From positions 1 to 14,419 of the forward strand of contig JAQVUC010000006.1 of assembly GCA_028699715.1 (NCBI GenBank): a DNA stretch of 14,419 nucleotides, read 5' to 3'. A program made the position numbers and the translations under genes. The DNA comes from Anaerolineaceae bacterium. GTDB lineage: Bacteria; Chloroflexota; Anaerolineae; Anaerolineales; Anaerolineaceae. Below are positions 1-7,082 of this stretch, piece after piece (within the stretch, counting starts at the first letter, position 1; each line of letters starts with the position of its first letter). The notes beneath the pieces are model-generated. The model saw only the letters and a list, made by a program, of their open reading frames with translations. It was not told the origin of the DNA and ran no database searches.

Positions 1-1
1 T

Positions 2-151
2 GGCAAGAATCCGGTTTATGAAGCCCTTCGGGTAAAACGCCGGCATTTTTTCAATTTACTACTTCTGCAGGATATCCGCGTTGAAGGCAGACTCAAGGAA
101 ATTTTAGAACTTGCCCGCCAGCAAAAAATACCCGTCCGCCAGGCTAACTAA
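2..151 (+). pseudogene. N-terminal fragment of RlmB/TrmH-type 23S rRNA methyltransferase, cut by in-frame TAA
   Basis: The frame starting at base 2 reads GKNPVYEALR, the N-terminal signature of RlmB/TrmH-type rRNA 2'-O-ribose methyltransferases (usually GRNPVxEALRA). About 49 codons of the substrate-binding domain follow, to a TAA at 149-151. The same frame then continues without a shift through QQLGQIDRHHQGLALEARAY into the catalytic domain at 218-715. HQG followed by a Y-x-x-LEDLI segment is the usual linker in this family, so the two pieces are one gene with a single nonsense codon. The true start lies left of the window. It may be a real nonsense mutation or a base error close to a contig end. 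The family identity is clear; the reason for the stop is not. Confidence 0.75.
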
Positions 152-217
152 CAACAGCTTGGTCAGATCGACCGCCACCATCAGGGGCTGGCGCTGGAAG
201 CTAGGGCGTATCCTTAC

Positions 218-715
218 ATGGCTTTGGAAGACTTGATCACCAATTCCAAGCAACAAGCCGAAGCGCCCTTCTTCTTGCTGCTGGATTTGATCCAGGACCC
301 CCAAAACCTTGGATCACTCTTACGTACCGCGGAGTTAATGAATGTTCACGGGGTAATCATTCCCTCCTCTCAGGCTGCCCAGGTAACACCAACCGTTGTT
401 CACGCCTCCTCTGGTGCCACCGAACATCTTTTGATCGCGCAATACAATTTGGTCCAATCCATCGCTCGCCTCAAACAACTGGATTTATGGGTTTATGGAC
501 TCGATGCCAGCAGTGACGCAAAAACGCCTGACCAACTGAACCTTAACGGAGGAGTTGCCCTGGTAGTTGGTAATGAGGGTGAAGGTTTGCGCAATTTGGT
601 ACGGAAAAACTGTGATGAGATCCTGCGCCTGCCTCAATATGGCAAAATCGATTCTCTCAATGCGGCTGTCGCGGGTTCAATCGCGCTCTATTTGGCGCGC
701 CAGGCTCGCCAGTAA
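218..715 (+). CDS. RlmB/TrmH-family (SpoU) 23S rRNA 2'-O-methyltransferase, catalytic domain
   Basis: This is the SPOUT (SpoU) methyltransferase domain, which uses S-adenosylmethionine to methylate a ribose 2'-OH, in RlmB a guanosine of 23S rRNA. The three knot motifs are present: LIQDPQNLGSLLRTAE at residues 25-40 (Asn30 and Arg36 in the catalytic positions), VVGNEGEG at 116-123, and LRLPQYGKIDSLNAAVAGS at 136-154. The middle part (VTPTVVHASSGATEHL) is also RlmB-like. ATG 218 is only the first Met after the in-frame TAA at 149-151. It has no convincing Shine-Dalgarno and begins inside the conserved linker, so it is probably not a natural start, and the 165-residue product lacks the substrate-binding domain. 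The gene converges on the DUF456 gene with 33 bases between. Assignment to RlmB rather than a paralogue is an inference from motif similarity. Confidence 0.85.
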   Translation: MALEDLITNSKQQAEAPFFLLLDLIQDPQNLGSLLRTAELMNVHGVIIPSSQAAQVTPTVVHASSGATEHLLIAQYNLVQSIARLKQLDLWVYGLDASSDAKTPDQLNLNGGVALVVGNEGEGLRNLVRKNCDEILRLPQYGKIDSLNAAVAGSIALYLARQARQ

Positions 716-748
716 GAAAGAATTATTTTCCTGATTTTTACAGATGGT

Positions 749-1282
749 CTAGAGGAAAACCACCATCACTATCCAAAGACCAACCATCACCAAACACAGA
801 AAAAAGCGGATGATCGCGGCGCTGCCGTAGCCAAAGGCCAAAGCTTTGGTACCTTCCCAGGCTTGCTTCTTGTCTTTCTTCAGGCGGAAATATTCCATCA
901 AGTACAGTGAAAATAAAGCCACAGCCAGCCCACCCAAGGGTGTCAGAACCACCCCGCCAACAAGCATGGCCAGCCAGGTGACAACTATCTCCCACCAGGG
1001 AACGCCTTTTTCCCTGGTCTTTTTGGCGCCGAGGATGTTGTCCAATAAAGACCCCAAAATCATCAGCCCAGTATTGATGAGAAAAATCACGATCGTCAAA
1101 ACGAATTGCCAATCCGCGTGACCCTTGTTGAATCCAACATAGATCACCCAAATCAGCTGACCAATCCAGGTAACGGTGAGCCCCGGGAAAAAGACTAGAA
1201 AAAGGCCAAACAGACCGATCAGATTGATCAGCCCGCAAATTATTAAAACCAGGTAATTGAGCCAAACAAGTGAAACACTCAT
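749..1282 (-). CDS. DUF456 family membrane protein
   Basis: A 177-residue, very hydrophobic protein with about four to five membrane segments: roughly residues 8-30, 35-50, 58-80, 93-120 and 150-177. The N-terminal [19 protein letters not shown] resembles the 'P-G' signature of DUF456, and the glycine-rich middle ([17 protein letters not shown]) fits the glycine-zipper-like repeat of that family. The function is unknown; it acts in the cytoplasmic membrane. The ATG at 1282 overlaps the serS stop by four bases (ATGA), so it is translationally coupled to serS and forms the second gene of a two-gene operon. Length is close to the family norm and no lesion is seen. The family call rests on recognition of the pattern, not on a search. 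Confidence 0.75.
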   Translation of the reverse strand: MSVSLVWLNYLVLIICGLINLIGLFGLFLVFFPGLTVTWIGQLIWVIYVGFNKGHADWQFVLTIVIFLINTGLMILGSLLDNILGAKKTREKGVPWWEIVVTWLAMLVGGVVLTPLGGLAVALFSLYLMEYFRLKKDKKQAWEGTKALAFGYGSAAIIRFFLCLVMVGLWIVMVVFL

Positions 1283-2553
1283 TCTTTTTGAATGACCTCA
1301 ATCCCGCCCATAAGCGGTTTCAACACTTCAGGTATAAGGATGCTGCCGTCTTCTTGCTGGTAATTTTCCATCACTGCAATCATGGTTCTTGGCATACCCA
1401 AGCCAGAACCATTCAGGGTGTTGACAAACTGCGGTGCAGAACCATCAGCCGGACGGTATTTGATGTTGGCACGCCGTGCCTGAAACTGACCGATGTTTGA
1501 AATGGAGGAAACTTCCAACCACTCCTGGCAACCAGGAGCCCAAACTTCAATGTCATAGGTTTTGTGGGATCCAAAGCTCAAATCACCAGTCGATTGCAGT
1601 AGGACCCTGTAGGTCAAGCCCAAGGCTTCACAGGTTGCACAAGCGTCAGCCACCATGTTGTCCAATTCTTCGTTTGCGGTCTCGGGCGTGCAGTATTTAT
1701 ACATCTCAACTTTGTCGAACTGATGCCCGCGCTTCATCCCGCGCACATCCCTGCCAGCGCTCATCTTCTCCCGCCTGAAGCAGGCAGTATAAGCCGTCAG
1801 GTTGAGCGGCAGTTCAGCCTCGTCCAGGACCTCACCCATCATAATGCCAGTCAAAGGTACTTCAGCGGTTGGAACCCACCAGAAGTCTTCTTGATAGTCG
1901 TGGTAAAGGTTTTCAGCAAATTTTGGTAATTGCCCTGAGGCAAACATAATTTCTTCCCGCACCATCCAGGGTGGATAGAACTCTTTATATCCCTGCCGGA
2001 TGTGCAAATCCAACATCCAGAAGATCAAAGCCCGCTGCAAACGCGCGCCAGCGCCTTCAAGGACATAAAAACGGGTGCCTGCCAGCTTGACGCCAGCTTC
2101 AAAATCAAGGATGCCTAATTCGGGTCCCAGCTCCCAGTGAGGTTTGGGCTCAAAATCAAAGTGTTTTTTCTCACCAATGGTTCGGATAACAACGTTATCC
2201 TTGTCGTCAACACCTACGGGCACATCGCTGTCTGGGATATTGGGTATGCCAGCCAATCGCTCAAATAAGCGCGATTCAATCTGCTTGAGCTGCTCATCCA
2301 AGGAATTGATTTGATCCCCCAATTCGCGCATCGAAGCGATTTTAGCTTCTCGTTCAGTCTTATCCTGCATGCGTCCGATTTCTTTGCTGACCGAGTTCCG
2401 CTCAGCCTTCTTACCCTCAACATCCAGGATCAAGGCACGTCTTTCTTCATCCAATTGGACGATATCATCAATAATGACGCTGTCAATCTGCCTCTTTTTC
2501 AGGGCATCTTTGACCAATTCGGGTTGTTCACGGATTAATTTGATATCTAACAT
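1279..2553 (-). CDS. serS: Seryl-tRNA synthetase
   Basis: Class II seryl-tRNA synthetase, 424 residues, the normal length. It attaches serine to tRNA-Ser (and to tRNA-Sec where present) in the cytoplasm. The N-terminal [18 protein letters not shown] and the long antiparallel coiled coil (about residues 28-100), which grips the tRNA long arm, are typical. The catalytic core shows PTAEVPLTG, motif 2 with [21 protein letters not shown], and motif 3 with [20 protein letters not shown] followed by EDGS. Motif 2 has EKMSAG where many bacteria have EAGSAG. I chose the ATG at 2553 over the longer frame opening at 2583 because the conserved N-terminus begins there and GAGGT lies about 5 bases upstream. 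The gene is first in an operon with DUF456 (ATGA overlap). A repeat cluster upstream may regulate it. Confidence 0.96.
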   Translation of the reverse strand: MLDIKLIREQPELVKDALKKRQIDSVIIDDIVQLDEERRALILDVEGKKAERNSVSKEIGRMQDKTEREAKIASMRELGDQINSLDEQLKQIESRLFERLAGIPNIPDSDVPVGVDDKDNVVIRTIGEKKHFDFEPKPHWELGPELGILDFEAGVKLAGTRFYVLEGAGARLQRALIFWMLDLHIRQGYKEFYPPWMVREEIMFASGQLPKFAENLYHDYQEDFWWVPTAEVPLTGIMMGEVLDEAELPLNLTAYTACFRREKMSAGRDVRGMKRGHQFDKVEMYKYCTPETANEELDNMVADACATCEALGLTYRVLLQSTGDLSFGSHKTYDIEVWAPGCQEWLEVSSISNIGQFQARRANIKYRPADGSAPQFVNTLNGSGLGMPRTMIAVMENYQQEDGSILIPEVLKPLMGGIEVIQKE

Positions 2554-2567
2554 ATTTACCTCATATT

Positions 2568-2639
2568 GAACAGTATATCCCACCTATTGTACACCTAAGA
2601 GAGGAGCAAACGAACAGTACAAGGAAATTCTACTGTTCG
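2568..2639 (-). promoter_or_regulatory. serS upstream region with three GAACAGTA motifs and a candidate -10 box
   Basis: GAACAGTA occurs at 2568-2575 and again at 2612-2619, and its reverse complement TACTGTTC at 2631-2638. The outer two form a perfect 9-bp inverted repeat (CGAACAGTA 2611-2619, TACTGTTCG 2631-2639) with 11 bases between. The third copy overlaps the best serS -10 candidate, TATACT (read 2577 to 2572 on the minus strand), 18 bases before the ATG. No good -35 is visible. This layout resembles a repressor site with a distal palindrome and a promoter-overlapping half site. The palindrome could instead be a weak terminator for the DUF4282 gene, though only TTT follows it on the minus strand. 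Confidence 0.4.
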
Positions 2640-2716
2640 CGCAATAACAATCACCTAACCGAAAAGAATAACAGGCAGATGTCAAAAAGGTTTATAGTAC
2701 TGCTTCAAAAATTTGC

Positions 2717-3016
2717 TTAGTTTCCGTCAACCAGCTTGTTTTTGATGGCCACCAGGTTTTCATGGATTTGGAAGACCACGATCAGCAATTCAGCGTACAC
2801 TCTGGAAATTAAGATGCCCATTACAATCGCCAGTGGGGCACCAAACAGACCACCCAAAGCGGGCGCGACGCTGCCCTGATCAATAGCGCTGAAAATCCCC
2901 GCGATCAGAATAACCACTCCTGAGATGATGGAAAGCACCATGCCTACATAAAATAGAATTTTGATGATCACAGGTGTGATCATCTTGTCAAAATTAAGTA
3001 ATGATCGGGTATTCAT
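2717..3016 (-). CDS. DUF4282 domain membrane protein
   Basis: A 99-residue protein with two long hydrophobic segments (about residues 16-45 and 56-82). The pattern FDKMITPVIIKILFYVG at the start and RVYAELLIVVFQIHENL near the end matches what I know of DUF4282, a small two-helix membrane family of unknown function. The start is firm: GGAGG lies 6 bases before the ATG at 3016. It is probably transcribed alone, since the next minus-strand gene downstream (serS) is about 160 bases away and has its own candidate promoter, and the Nudix gene upstream is 82 bases away. The stretch from 2640 to 2716 beyond its stop holds nothing I can recognise. Confidence 0.75.
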   Translation of the reverse strand: MNTRSLLNFDKMITPVIIKILFYVGMVLSIISGVVILIAGIFSAIDQGSVAPALGGLFGAPLAIVMGILISRVYAELLIVVFQIHENLVAIKNKLVDGN

Positions 3017-3098
3017 TTTTCCTCCGGATAAATATGATTAAAACAAGTGTACAAGATTAGTTGGACAGATTCAATCTAAAAACCAGATGAATTTACGC

Positions 3099-3626
3099 TT
3101 AGGTCAAAGGTTTAACAAACATGCCTGATTTAAAACGGAGTTCGAAAAACAAACTGATCAGGCTGTGGTGATAAGGCACAAACTCACCCTTATTGATCAT
3201 TTCATGCAGGCTTTCTTCATTGACCCAGCGGACGTCTGTGACCTCATCAAACTGCAAATGTAAGTTGTGATGGTCCAGATCCAGGTTGAGAAGGTAAATA
3301 TCGTCAAAACCCTTTTCAAAATTGATCGTCAGCGAGGGACGGATTTGGCTGAAATCAAGATCAAGGTCCAATTCTTCTTTGAGTTCTCTTTGGGCTGCCT
3401 GCCAGCTGCTGTCACCTTTTTGAGCGGCACCTCCCACGCTTAGGTCCCACTTGCCTGACCATAACGCCTTTGACTGACTTCGTTTTTGGATCAACAATTC
3501 GCCTTGTTTATTGAAAATGCAGATATGCACAACCATGTGATAGCGCCCTTGGGGGACTGCTTTTCCCCTCTCAGAAACTTCCCCCGTTTTGATGCGGTCA
3601 CGGTCATACAAATCCCAAAGTTCCAT
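3099..3626 (-). CDS. Nudix hydrolase, isopentenyl-diphosphate isomerase-like subgroup
   Basis: A 175-residue Nudix protein, likely hydrolysing a nucleoside-diphosphate-linked substrate in the cytoplasm. The Nudix box runs from Gly66 to Leu88. The catalytic RELKEE (residues 80-85) is intact, while the first box Glu is Asp72 and the usual Gly is Asp87; both are conservative departures. The N-terminal MELWDLYDRDRIKTG and the GRYHMVVHICIFNKQGELLIQKRS segment are typical of the YfcD/IDI-like Nudix group, whose true substrates are mostly unknown. The ATG at 3626 has GAGGAAAG just upstream. The gene is divergent to the metallophosphatase gene with 99 bases between the two ATGs. An extended -10 for it sits at 3662-3670. 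The Nudix call is certain; the substrate is not. Confidence 0.9.
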   Translation of the reverse strand: MELWDLYDRDRIKTGEVSERGKAVPQGRYHMVVHICIFNKQGELLIQKRSQSKALWSGKWDLSVGGAAQKGDSSWQAAQRELKEELDLDLDFSQIRPSLTINFEKGFDDIYLLNLDLDHHNLHLQFDEVTDVRWVNEESLHEMINKGEFVPYHHSLISLFFELRFKSGMFVKPLT

Positions 3627-3661
3627 GCTTTCCTCAGTTTTCCTGTCAGATTATCCCTTTG

Positions 3662-3670
3662 ATTTTATCA
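3662..3670 (-). promoter_or_regulatory. Candidate extended -10 promoter for the Nudix gene
   Basis: On the minus strand TGA precedes TAAAAT (TGnTAAAAT, five of six matches to TATAAT plus the TGn extension). Transcription would begin about 7 bases on, giving a leader of roughly 28 bases that includes GAGGAAAG before the ATG. No clear -35 is seen, as is common for extended -10 promoters. Confidence 0.4.
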
Positions 3671-3709
3671 CCTGGCATAATCTCAGGCTAAAGTCCATCA
3701 AGTGTCTTC

Positions 3710-3718
3710 TGATATAAT
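3710..3718 (+). promoter_or_regulatory. Extended -10 promoter giving a leaderless metallophosphatase mRNA
   Basis: A perfect TGATATAAT (TGn plus TATAAT) ends at 3718, and the ATG of the metallophosphatase is at 3726, 7 bases later. Since transcription normally starts about 7 bases after the -10 box, the mRNA should begin at or next to the start codon. No Shine-Dalgarno is present, which fits. The GTG at 3702 would place the -10 box inside the coding region and is unlikely to be the start. Confidence 0.65.
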
Positions 3719-3725
3719 CGCGGGC

Positions 3726-4301
3726 ATGTCATCTACAAAACGGATTGTCATCATTGCGGACACGCACGTTGGTGATCGAAGCAAAGAGCTTGAGCCGGCG
3801 CTATTTAAGGCAATTGAGCAAGAACAGCCGGACATGATTTTCCATGCCGGGGATGTCTGCAAGTCTGTAGTCATTGATCAATTGGAAACCATTGCCCCGA
3901 CCCTGGTTGTGCAGGGCAACCGCGATTGGTTTTTAGGTCACAAGTTGCCCAAAGACTATCAAATTAACATCAATGGACTTGAGATCGCCCTGGCGCATGG
4001 TCACTTCAGCATCTGGCATTGGTTCTGGAATTACATCTACCTCTTCCTGACCTGGAGAGTTCACGACAATCTTTTTTTTCAAAAGAAACTAGCCCAATAT
4101 TACCCAAACGCGCAAGTCATCATCTATGGGCATTTACATTATCCTTTTGATGAGATTTTTGAAGGCAAACATTTTCTCAATCCAGGCGTAGGTCATCCGG
4201 AATGGCGCAACAATTTTCGCCCGGGTTACATTGTCTTAACCATTGAGCCAGATGCTACCTATAGCACCAAGATGAAGTTTGTTAACCCCCAGAGCGATTG
4301 A
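3726..4301 (+). CDS. YfcE/MJ0936-like metallophosphatase
   Basis: A 191-residue calcineurin-like phosphoesterase of the small YfcE type, which uses two metal ions to cleave phosphodiesters or phosphomonoesters. The metal ligand motifs appear in order: ADTH (Asp12, His14), HAGDV (Asp43), GNRDW (Asn65, Asp67), AHGH (His91, His93) and YGHLH (His136, His138), followed by LNPGV. Residues 94-118 are unusually aromatic (SIWHWFWNYIYLFLTW) and form an insertion between the AHGH and YGHLH motifs. I chose ATG 3726 because the fold's first strand (KRIVIIADTH) starts right after it and a TATAAT box ends 7 bases upstream. The stop overlaps the presumed promoter of the next methyltransferase gene. The natural substrate cannot be told from sequence. 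Confidence 0.9.
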   Translation: MSSTKRIVIIADTHVGDRSKELEPALFKAIEQEQPDMIFHAGDVCKSVVIDQLETIAPTLVVQGNRDWFLGHKLPKDYQININGLEIALAHGHFSIWHWFWNYIYLFLTWRVHDNLFFQKKLAQYYPNAQVIIYGHLHYPFDEIFEGKHFLNPGVGHPEWRNNFRPGYIVLTIEPDATYSTKMKFVNPQSD

Positions 4302-4311
4302 ATTGTATAAT
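4282..4311 (+). promoter_or_regulatory. Promoter giving a leaderless mRNA for the second SpoU methyltransferase
   Basis: TTAACC at 4282-4287 (four of six to TTGACA), an 18-base spacer and a perfect TATAAT at 4306-4311, followed after 6 bases by ATG 4318. The promoter straddles the stop codon of the metallophosphatase gene at 4299-4301. The distance implies a transcript that starts at or beside the ATG. Confidence 0.6.
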
Positions 4312-4317
4312 CAAAGC

Positions 4318-5103
4318 ATGAGCTCCCAAGATATTATCCAATCCGCGCAGAATCCAAAAATCCAATTGGTTCGCAGTCTGATGAATCAAAATAAAGCCCG
4401 CCAAAAGCAGCAAGCCTTTGTGGCAGAGGGCGTCCGCCTGCTTGAGGATGGTTTGGACTCTTCTATCCCTCTCAAATTTCTACTACGGAAGCTCGACCCT
4501 TCCCCGCGCGCAGTCGAACTGCTTGAACGACTTGGTGAAAACTACGAGGTTCTGACCGTTGAAGATCATCTCTTTGACGATCTTTCTGGCACTGAGCACA
4601 CCCAGGGGATTTTGGGAGTATTCGAATTAAAAGCCCTGAACCTGCCGGAAAAACCTGATTTCTTGGTCATCTTGGATCAAATACGCGACCCGGGAAATCT
4701 TGGCACAATTTTGCGCTCAGCCGAAGCAGCCGGCGCCCAAGCGGTCATTCTGCCTCCAGGCAACACTGACCCCTTTGCTCCAAAGGTAGTCCGGGCGGGC
4801 ATGGGCGCTCATTTCCGGCTGCCAATATTGCAGTTGCCCTGGGAAGTAGTTGATCCTCTTGTGGAGGGTTTACCGGTCTTTCACGCGGATATGAACGGAG
4901 AGTTGACCTACTGGGAAGCCGATTTTAAGCAAGGATTAAGCTTATTGATTGGTGGAGAAGCTGAAGGGATCAGTTCACAGGGACAGCAAATCCTGACCCA
5001 GTCAGTCAGAATCCCAATGAAAGGGAAAACCGAATCGCTCAATGCGGCCATATCAGCCAGCATTCTGATGATCGAAGTATTGCGTCAACGCAGTCAGGCG
5101 TAG
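4318..5103 (+). CDS. TrmH family (SpoU) RNA 2'-O-methyltransferase
   Basis: A complete 261-residue SpoU methyltransferase, a paralogue of the broken gene at the left edge but not its copy. Residues 6-105 form the small substrate-binding domain (SAQNPKIQLVRSL, then AFVAEGVRLLEDGL). Residues 114-258 hold the knotted SAM-binding domain: LDQIRDPGNLGTILRSAEAA (Asn127, Arg133), LLIGGEAEGIS (Glu214) and VRIPMKGKTESLNAAISAS. It methylates a ribose in rRNA or tRNA; the exact nucleotide is unknown. The ATG at 4318 is preferred to the longer frame beginning at 4279, since the family N-terminus starts here and a TATAAT box ends 6 bases before it. The DUF711 gene follows after 4 bases, so the two are probably cotranscribed and coupled. 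Confidence 0.93.
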   Translation: MSSQDIIQSAQNPKIQLVRSLMNQNKARQKQQAFVAEGVRLLEDGLDSSIPLKFLLRKLDPSPRAVELLERLGENYEVLTVEDHLFDDLSGTEHTQGILGVFELKALNLPEKPDFLVILDQIRDPGNLGTILRSAEAAGAQAVILPPGNTDPFAPKVVRAGMGAHFRLPILQLPWEVVDPLVEGLPVFHADMNGELTYWEADFKQGLSLLIGGEAEGISSQGQQILTQSVRIPMKGKTESLNAAISASILMIEVLRQRSQA

Positions 5104-5107
5104 TCTT

Positions 5108-6322
5108 ATGAAAATTCGCTCCATAACCGTTTTTTGCCAGCCAAGTTTTCCGGTCAATCGTTTGTTGTTACAAAAAGTTGGAATTTTTGCGAACCATGCC
5201 CGCAAGCTTTATAAGGATGCCGGCTACCAGGTGCAGTCCCTACGGCTGGCAACTCCCCCTTTTGAGAGTTTCATTGCCTCAGTCGATTTAGCTATCGCGG
5301 CTCAAAGTTACGCCGTTGAAGTGCACGCGGATGGGTTCGACTATATTTCCCTGGGTCCTATATCTGCGACATCAAAGGATTGGGATTATCTTCCCCAAGC
5401 CATTAGCGCCAGCGATAGGATTTTTGTCAGCGGAGATCTGATCACAGAAGATGGCCAGGTTTCTCTGCCAGCCGCTAAAGCTTGTGCTGAAACCATCGTC
5501 AAACTTTCCACGCTTGAACCAAACGGTTTTGCCAACCTGCGCTTTTGCGCCCTGGCAAATGTAAAGGCTAACACGCCCTTTTTCCCGGCAGCTTATGCTG
5601 AGCCGGGCAGACCAGCTTTTGCCCTGGCTTTGGAATCGGCAGATCTGGCACTGGAAGCGTTCACTGATTCCGATTCTCTATCTGAAGCTTCCACAAAATT
5701 GATTCAAAGTGTTGAAGAGCATGCCGCCAAATTGGAAGCGATTGGTGAAAAACTGAGCCAGATTTACACCTATGAATTCAAAGGTTTGGATTTTACCCTG
5801 GCGCCACATCCCCAGGAAACGATTTCGATTGGCAGTGCCCTGGAAGCGCTCGGGTTGGAAGCTTTTGGAAAACCCGGTAGTTTGTTTGCGTCAGCCTTTC
5901 TGACCAGCACACTGGACCAGGCCACTTTCAAACGCACAGGTTTCAATGGACTGATGCTGCCGGTGCTCGAAGACAGCGGATTGGCAAAACGGGCCTCTTC
6001 CGGCGACTTGAGCGTCAGAGATCTGTTATTGTTCTCGTCCGTGTGTGGAGCCGGGTTGGACGTGATCCCCATCCCGGGAGATTCCACGGCTGAAGAGATA
6101 ACACCCATCCTGCTGGATTTAGCTGCTTTGGCTCTGCGCCTGGACAAGCCGCTCACTGCCAGGCTGATGCCCATCCCAGGCAAAAAAGCCGGCGAAATGA
6201 CCGAATTCAAATTTGCTTACTTTGCCAACAGCCGGATTTTGCCTTTGGCATCCGCGCCCTTGAAGGGCAAATTAAACGGCAGCGAATTGGTCACTATTCA
6301 TAACCGAAAAAGCAGAAGTTGA
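5108..6322 (+). CDS. DUF711 (UPF0210-like) family protein
   Basis: A 404-residue soluble protein recognised as DUF711 by its C-terminal signature ARLMPIPGKKAGEMTEF (residues 351-367) followed by YFANSR, by VCGAGLDVIPIPGDST, and by the N-terminal MKIRSITVF. The family is widespread in bacteria and archaea. Its structure is said to recall the pyruvate formate-lyase/ribonucleotide reductase barrel, but no reaction has been assigned; I see no glycyl-radical motif. The ATG lies 4 bases after the TAG of the SpoU methyltransferase and has no Shine-Dalgarno of its own, so it probably depends on translational coupling. It converges on the gene at 6327 with only 4 bases between the two stops and no visible terminator. 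It is complete with no lesion. Confidence 0.88.
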   Translation: MKIRSITVFCQPSFPVNRLLLQKVGIFANHARKLYKDAGYQVQSLRLATPPFESFIASVDLAIAAQSYAVEVHADGFDYISLGPISATSKDWDYLPQAISASDRIFVSGDLITEDGQVSLPAAKACAETIVKLSTLEPNGFANLRFCALANVKANTPFFPAAYAEPGRPAFALALESADLALEAFTDSDSLSEASTKLIQSVEEHAAKLEAIGEKLSQIYTYEFKGLDFTLAPHPQETISIGSALEALGLEAFGKPGSLFASAFLTSTLDQATFKRTGFNGLMLPVLEDSGLAKRASSGDLSVRDLLLFSSVCGAGLDVIPIPGDSTAEEITPILLDLAALALRLDKPLTARLMPIPGKKAGEMTEFKFAYFANSRILPLASAPLKGKLNGSELVTIHNRKSRS

Positions 6323-6326
6323 ACCT

Positions 6327-7082
6327 TTAGTTGGGGCTTTCCTGTACTTGTTTGTAATTAACGATGATCAGGTTGGCATCGCATTGACCGCTAATGGTCA
6401 GCTGTACCGGGGCGGACAAAGCCAGGTCGTTTTCGTCAAACAATTGGATAAACATCGTGTCGGCAGGTATCTGTTTGTTTTCCATCACAAACTCAAAGCC
6501 CGACTCTCCGTAAAGTTCAATATCGCCTGAGAGACTGGTAAAATCAACCACTTCCCCACCGTAAGTACCAGTTAGTTTAACTTTGTAGCCAATCACTGGA
6601 GCTTCACGCAAATCCCAAACTTCGCCACCAATAAAAAGAAATTCTTCACAGTCATATTGCGGGTGGATCAGCGCGTTGGGGTAGCCTTCCGGCGTTCCTC
6701 GCAGCACAAAAGGCATGGGGCGAGCTGTTGCGGTTTGAGTGGGTGTTTGGCTTGGGATTGGTAAAGGTGTCTCGCTGGGGATGAGCGGCGTGGAACTCAA
6801 TGATGTGGTTGTGGCCTCTTCTGGTTCTACGACAGGCAGTGTGCCAAAAATGATTGGCGTTGTTGTGAAGGCTTGTGTTGGGGGCGGAGCGCTGATTTGG
6901 TCTTCAAATGGTGAAGGGATCACTCCTGTGATCATCAACACTGCCAACCCCAGAATCATGACTAAGAATATCGCCGCGCCAGCTCCACCGCAACCCGATT
7001 TTTTCTTTTCAGGTTCGGTCCGGCGCACCGCCATGGGGCGGTTCTGGACTGGTTGACGGTTAGCGCGGCGTGGTTCTGTCAT
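6327..7082 (-). CDS. Membrane-anchored Thr/Pro-rich protein with C-terminal two-Cys beta domain
   Basis: A 251-residue protein of unknown function. A basic cytoplasmic tail (residues 1-29) leads to one membrane helix (about 34-55). A Pro/Thr/Ser-rich linker spans about 65-122, and a C-terminal domain (about 142-245) is bounded by Cys145 (QYDCEEF) and Cys234 (GQCDANL), likely a disulfide holding a beta-sandwich. Repeats of this domain with paired cysteines behind Thr/Pro linkers are, as I recall, common in Chloroflexota surface proteins; that is memory and not a search result. The topology predicts the C-terminal domain outside the cell. The ATG overlaps the stop of the foldase gene by four bases (ATGA), so the two are coupled and may serve one envelope process. 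Met17 is a possible alternative start. Confidence 0.7.
   Translation of the reverse strand: MTEPRRANRQPVQNRPMAVRRTEPEKKKSGCGGAGAAIFLVMILGLAVLMITGVIPSPFEDQISAPPPTQAFTTTPIIFGTLPVVEPEEATTTSLSSTPLIPSETPLPIPSQTPTQTATARPMPFVLRGTPEGYPNALIHPQYDCEEFLFIGGEVWDLREAPVIGYKVKLTGTYGGEVVDFTSLSGDIELYGESGFEFVMENKQIPADTMFIQLFDENDLALSAPVQLTISGQCDANLIIVNYKQVQESPN

Noticed and set aside
738..1301. 187-codon minus-strand open frame lying over the DUF456 gene
   Set aside because: It is a shadow in another frame of a clearly hydrophobic, family-matching protein; its own translation has mixed composition and no recognisable domain.
2554..2600. T-box riboswitch upstream of serS
   Set aside because: The leader from the candidate -10 box is under 20 bases, and no specifier stem or T-box consensus is visible.
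5770..6210. 146-codon minus-strand open frame opposite the DUF711 gene
   Set aside because: Antisense shadow; Ser/Pro/Ala-rich translation without domain features.
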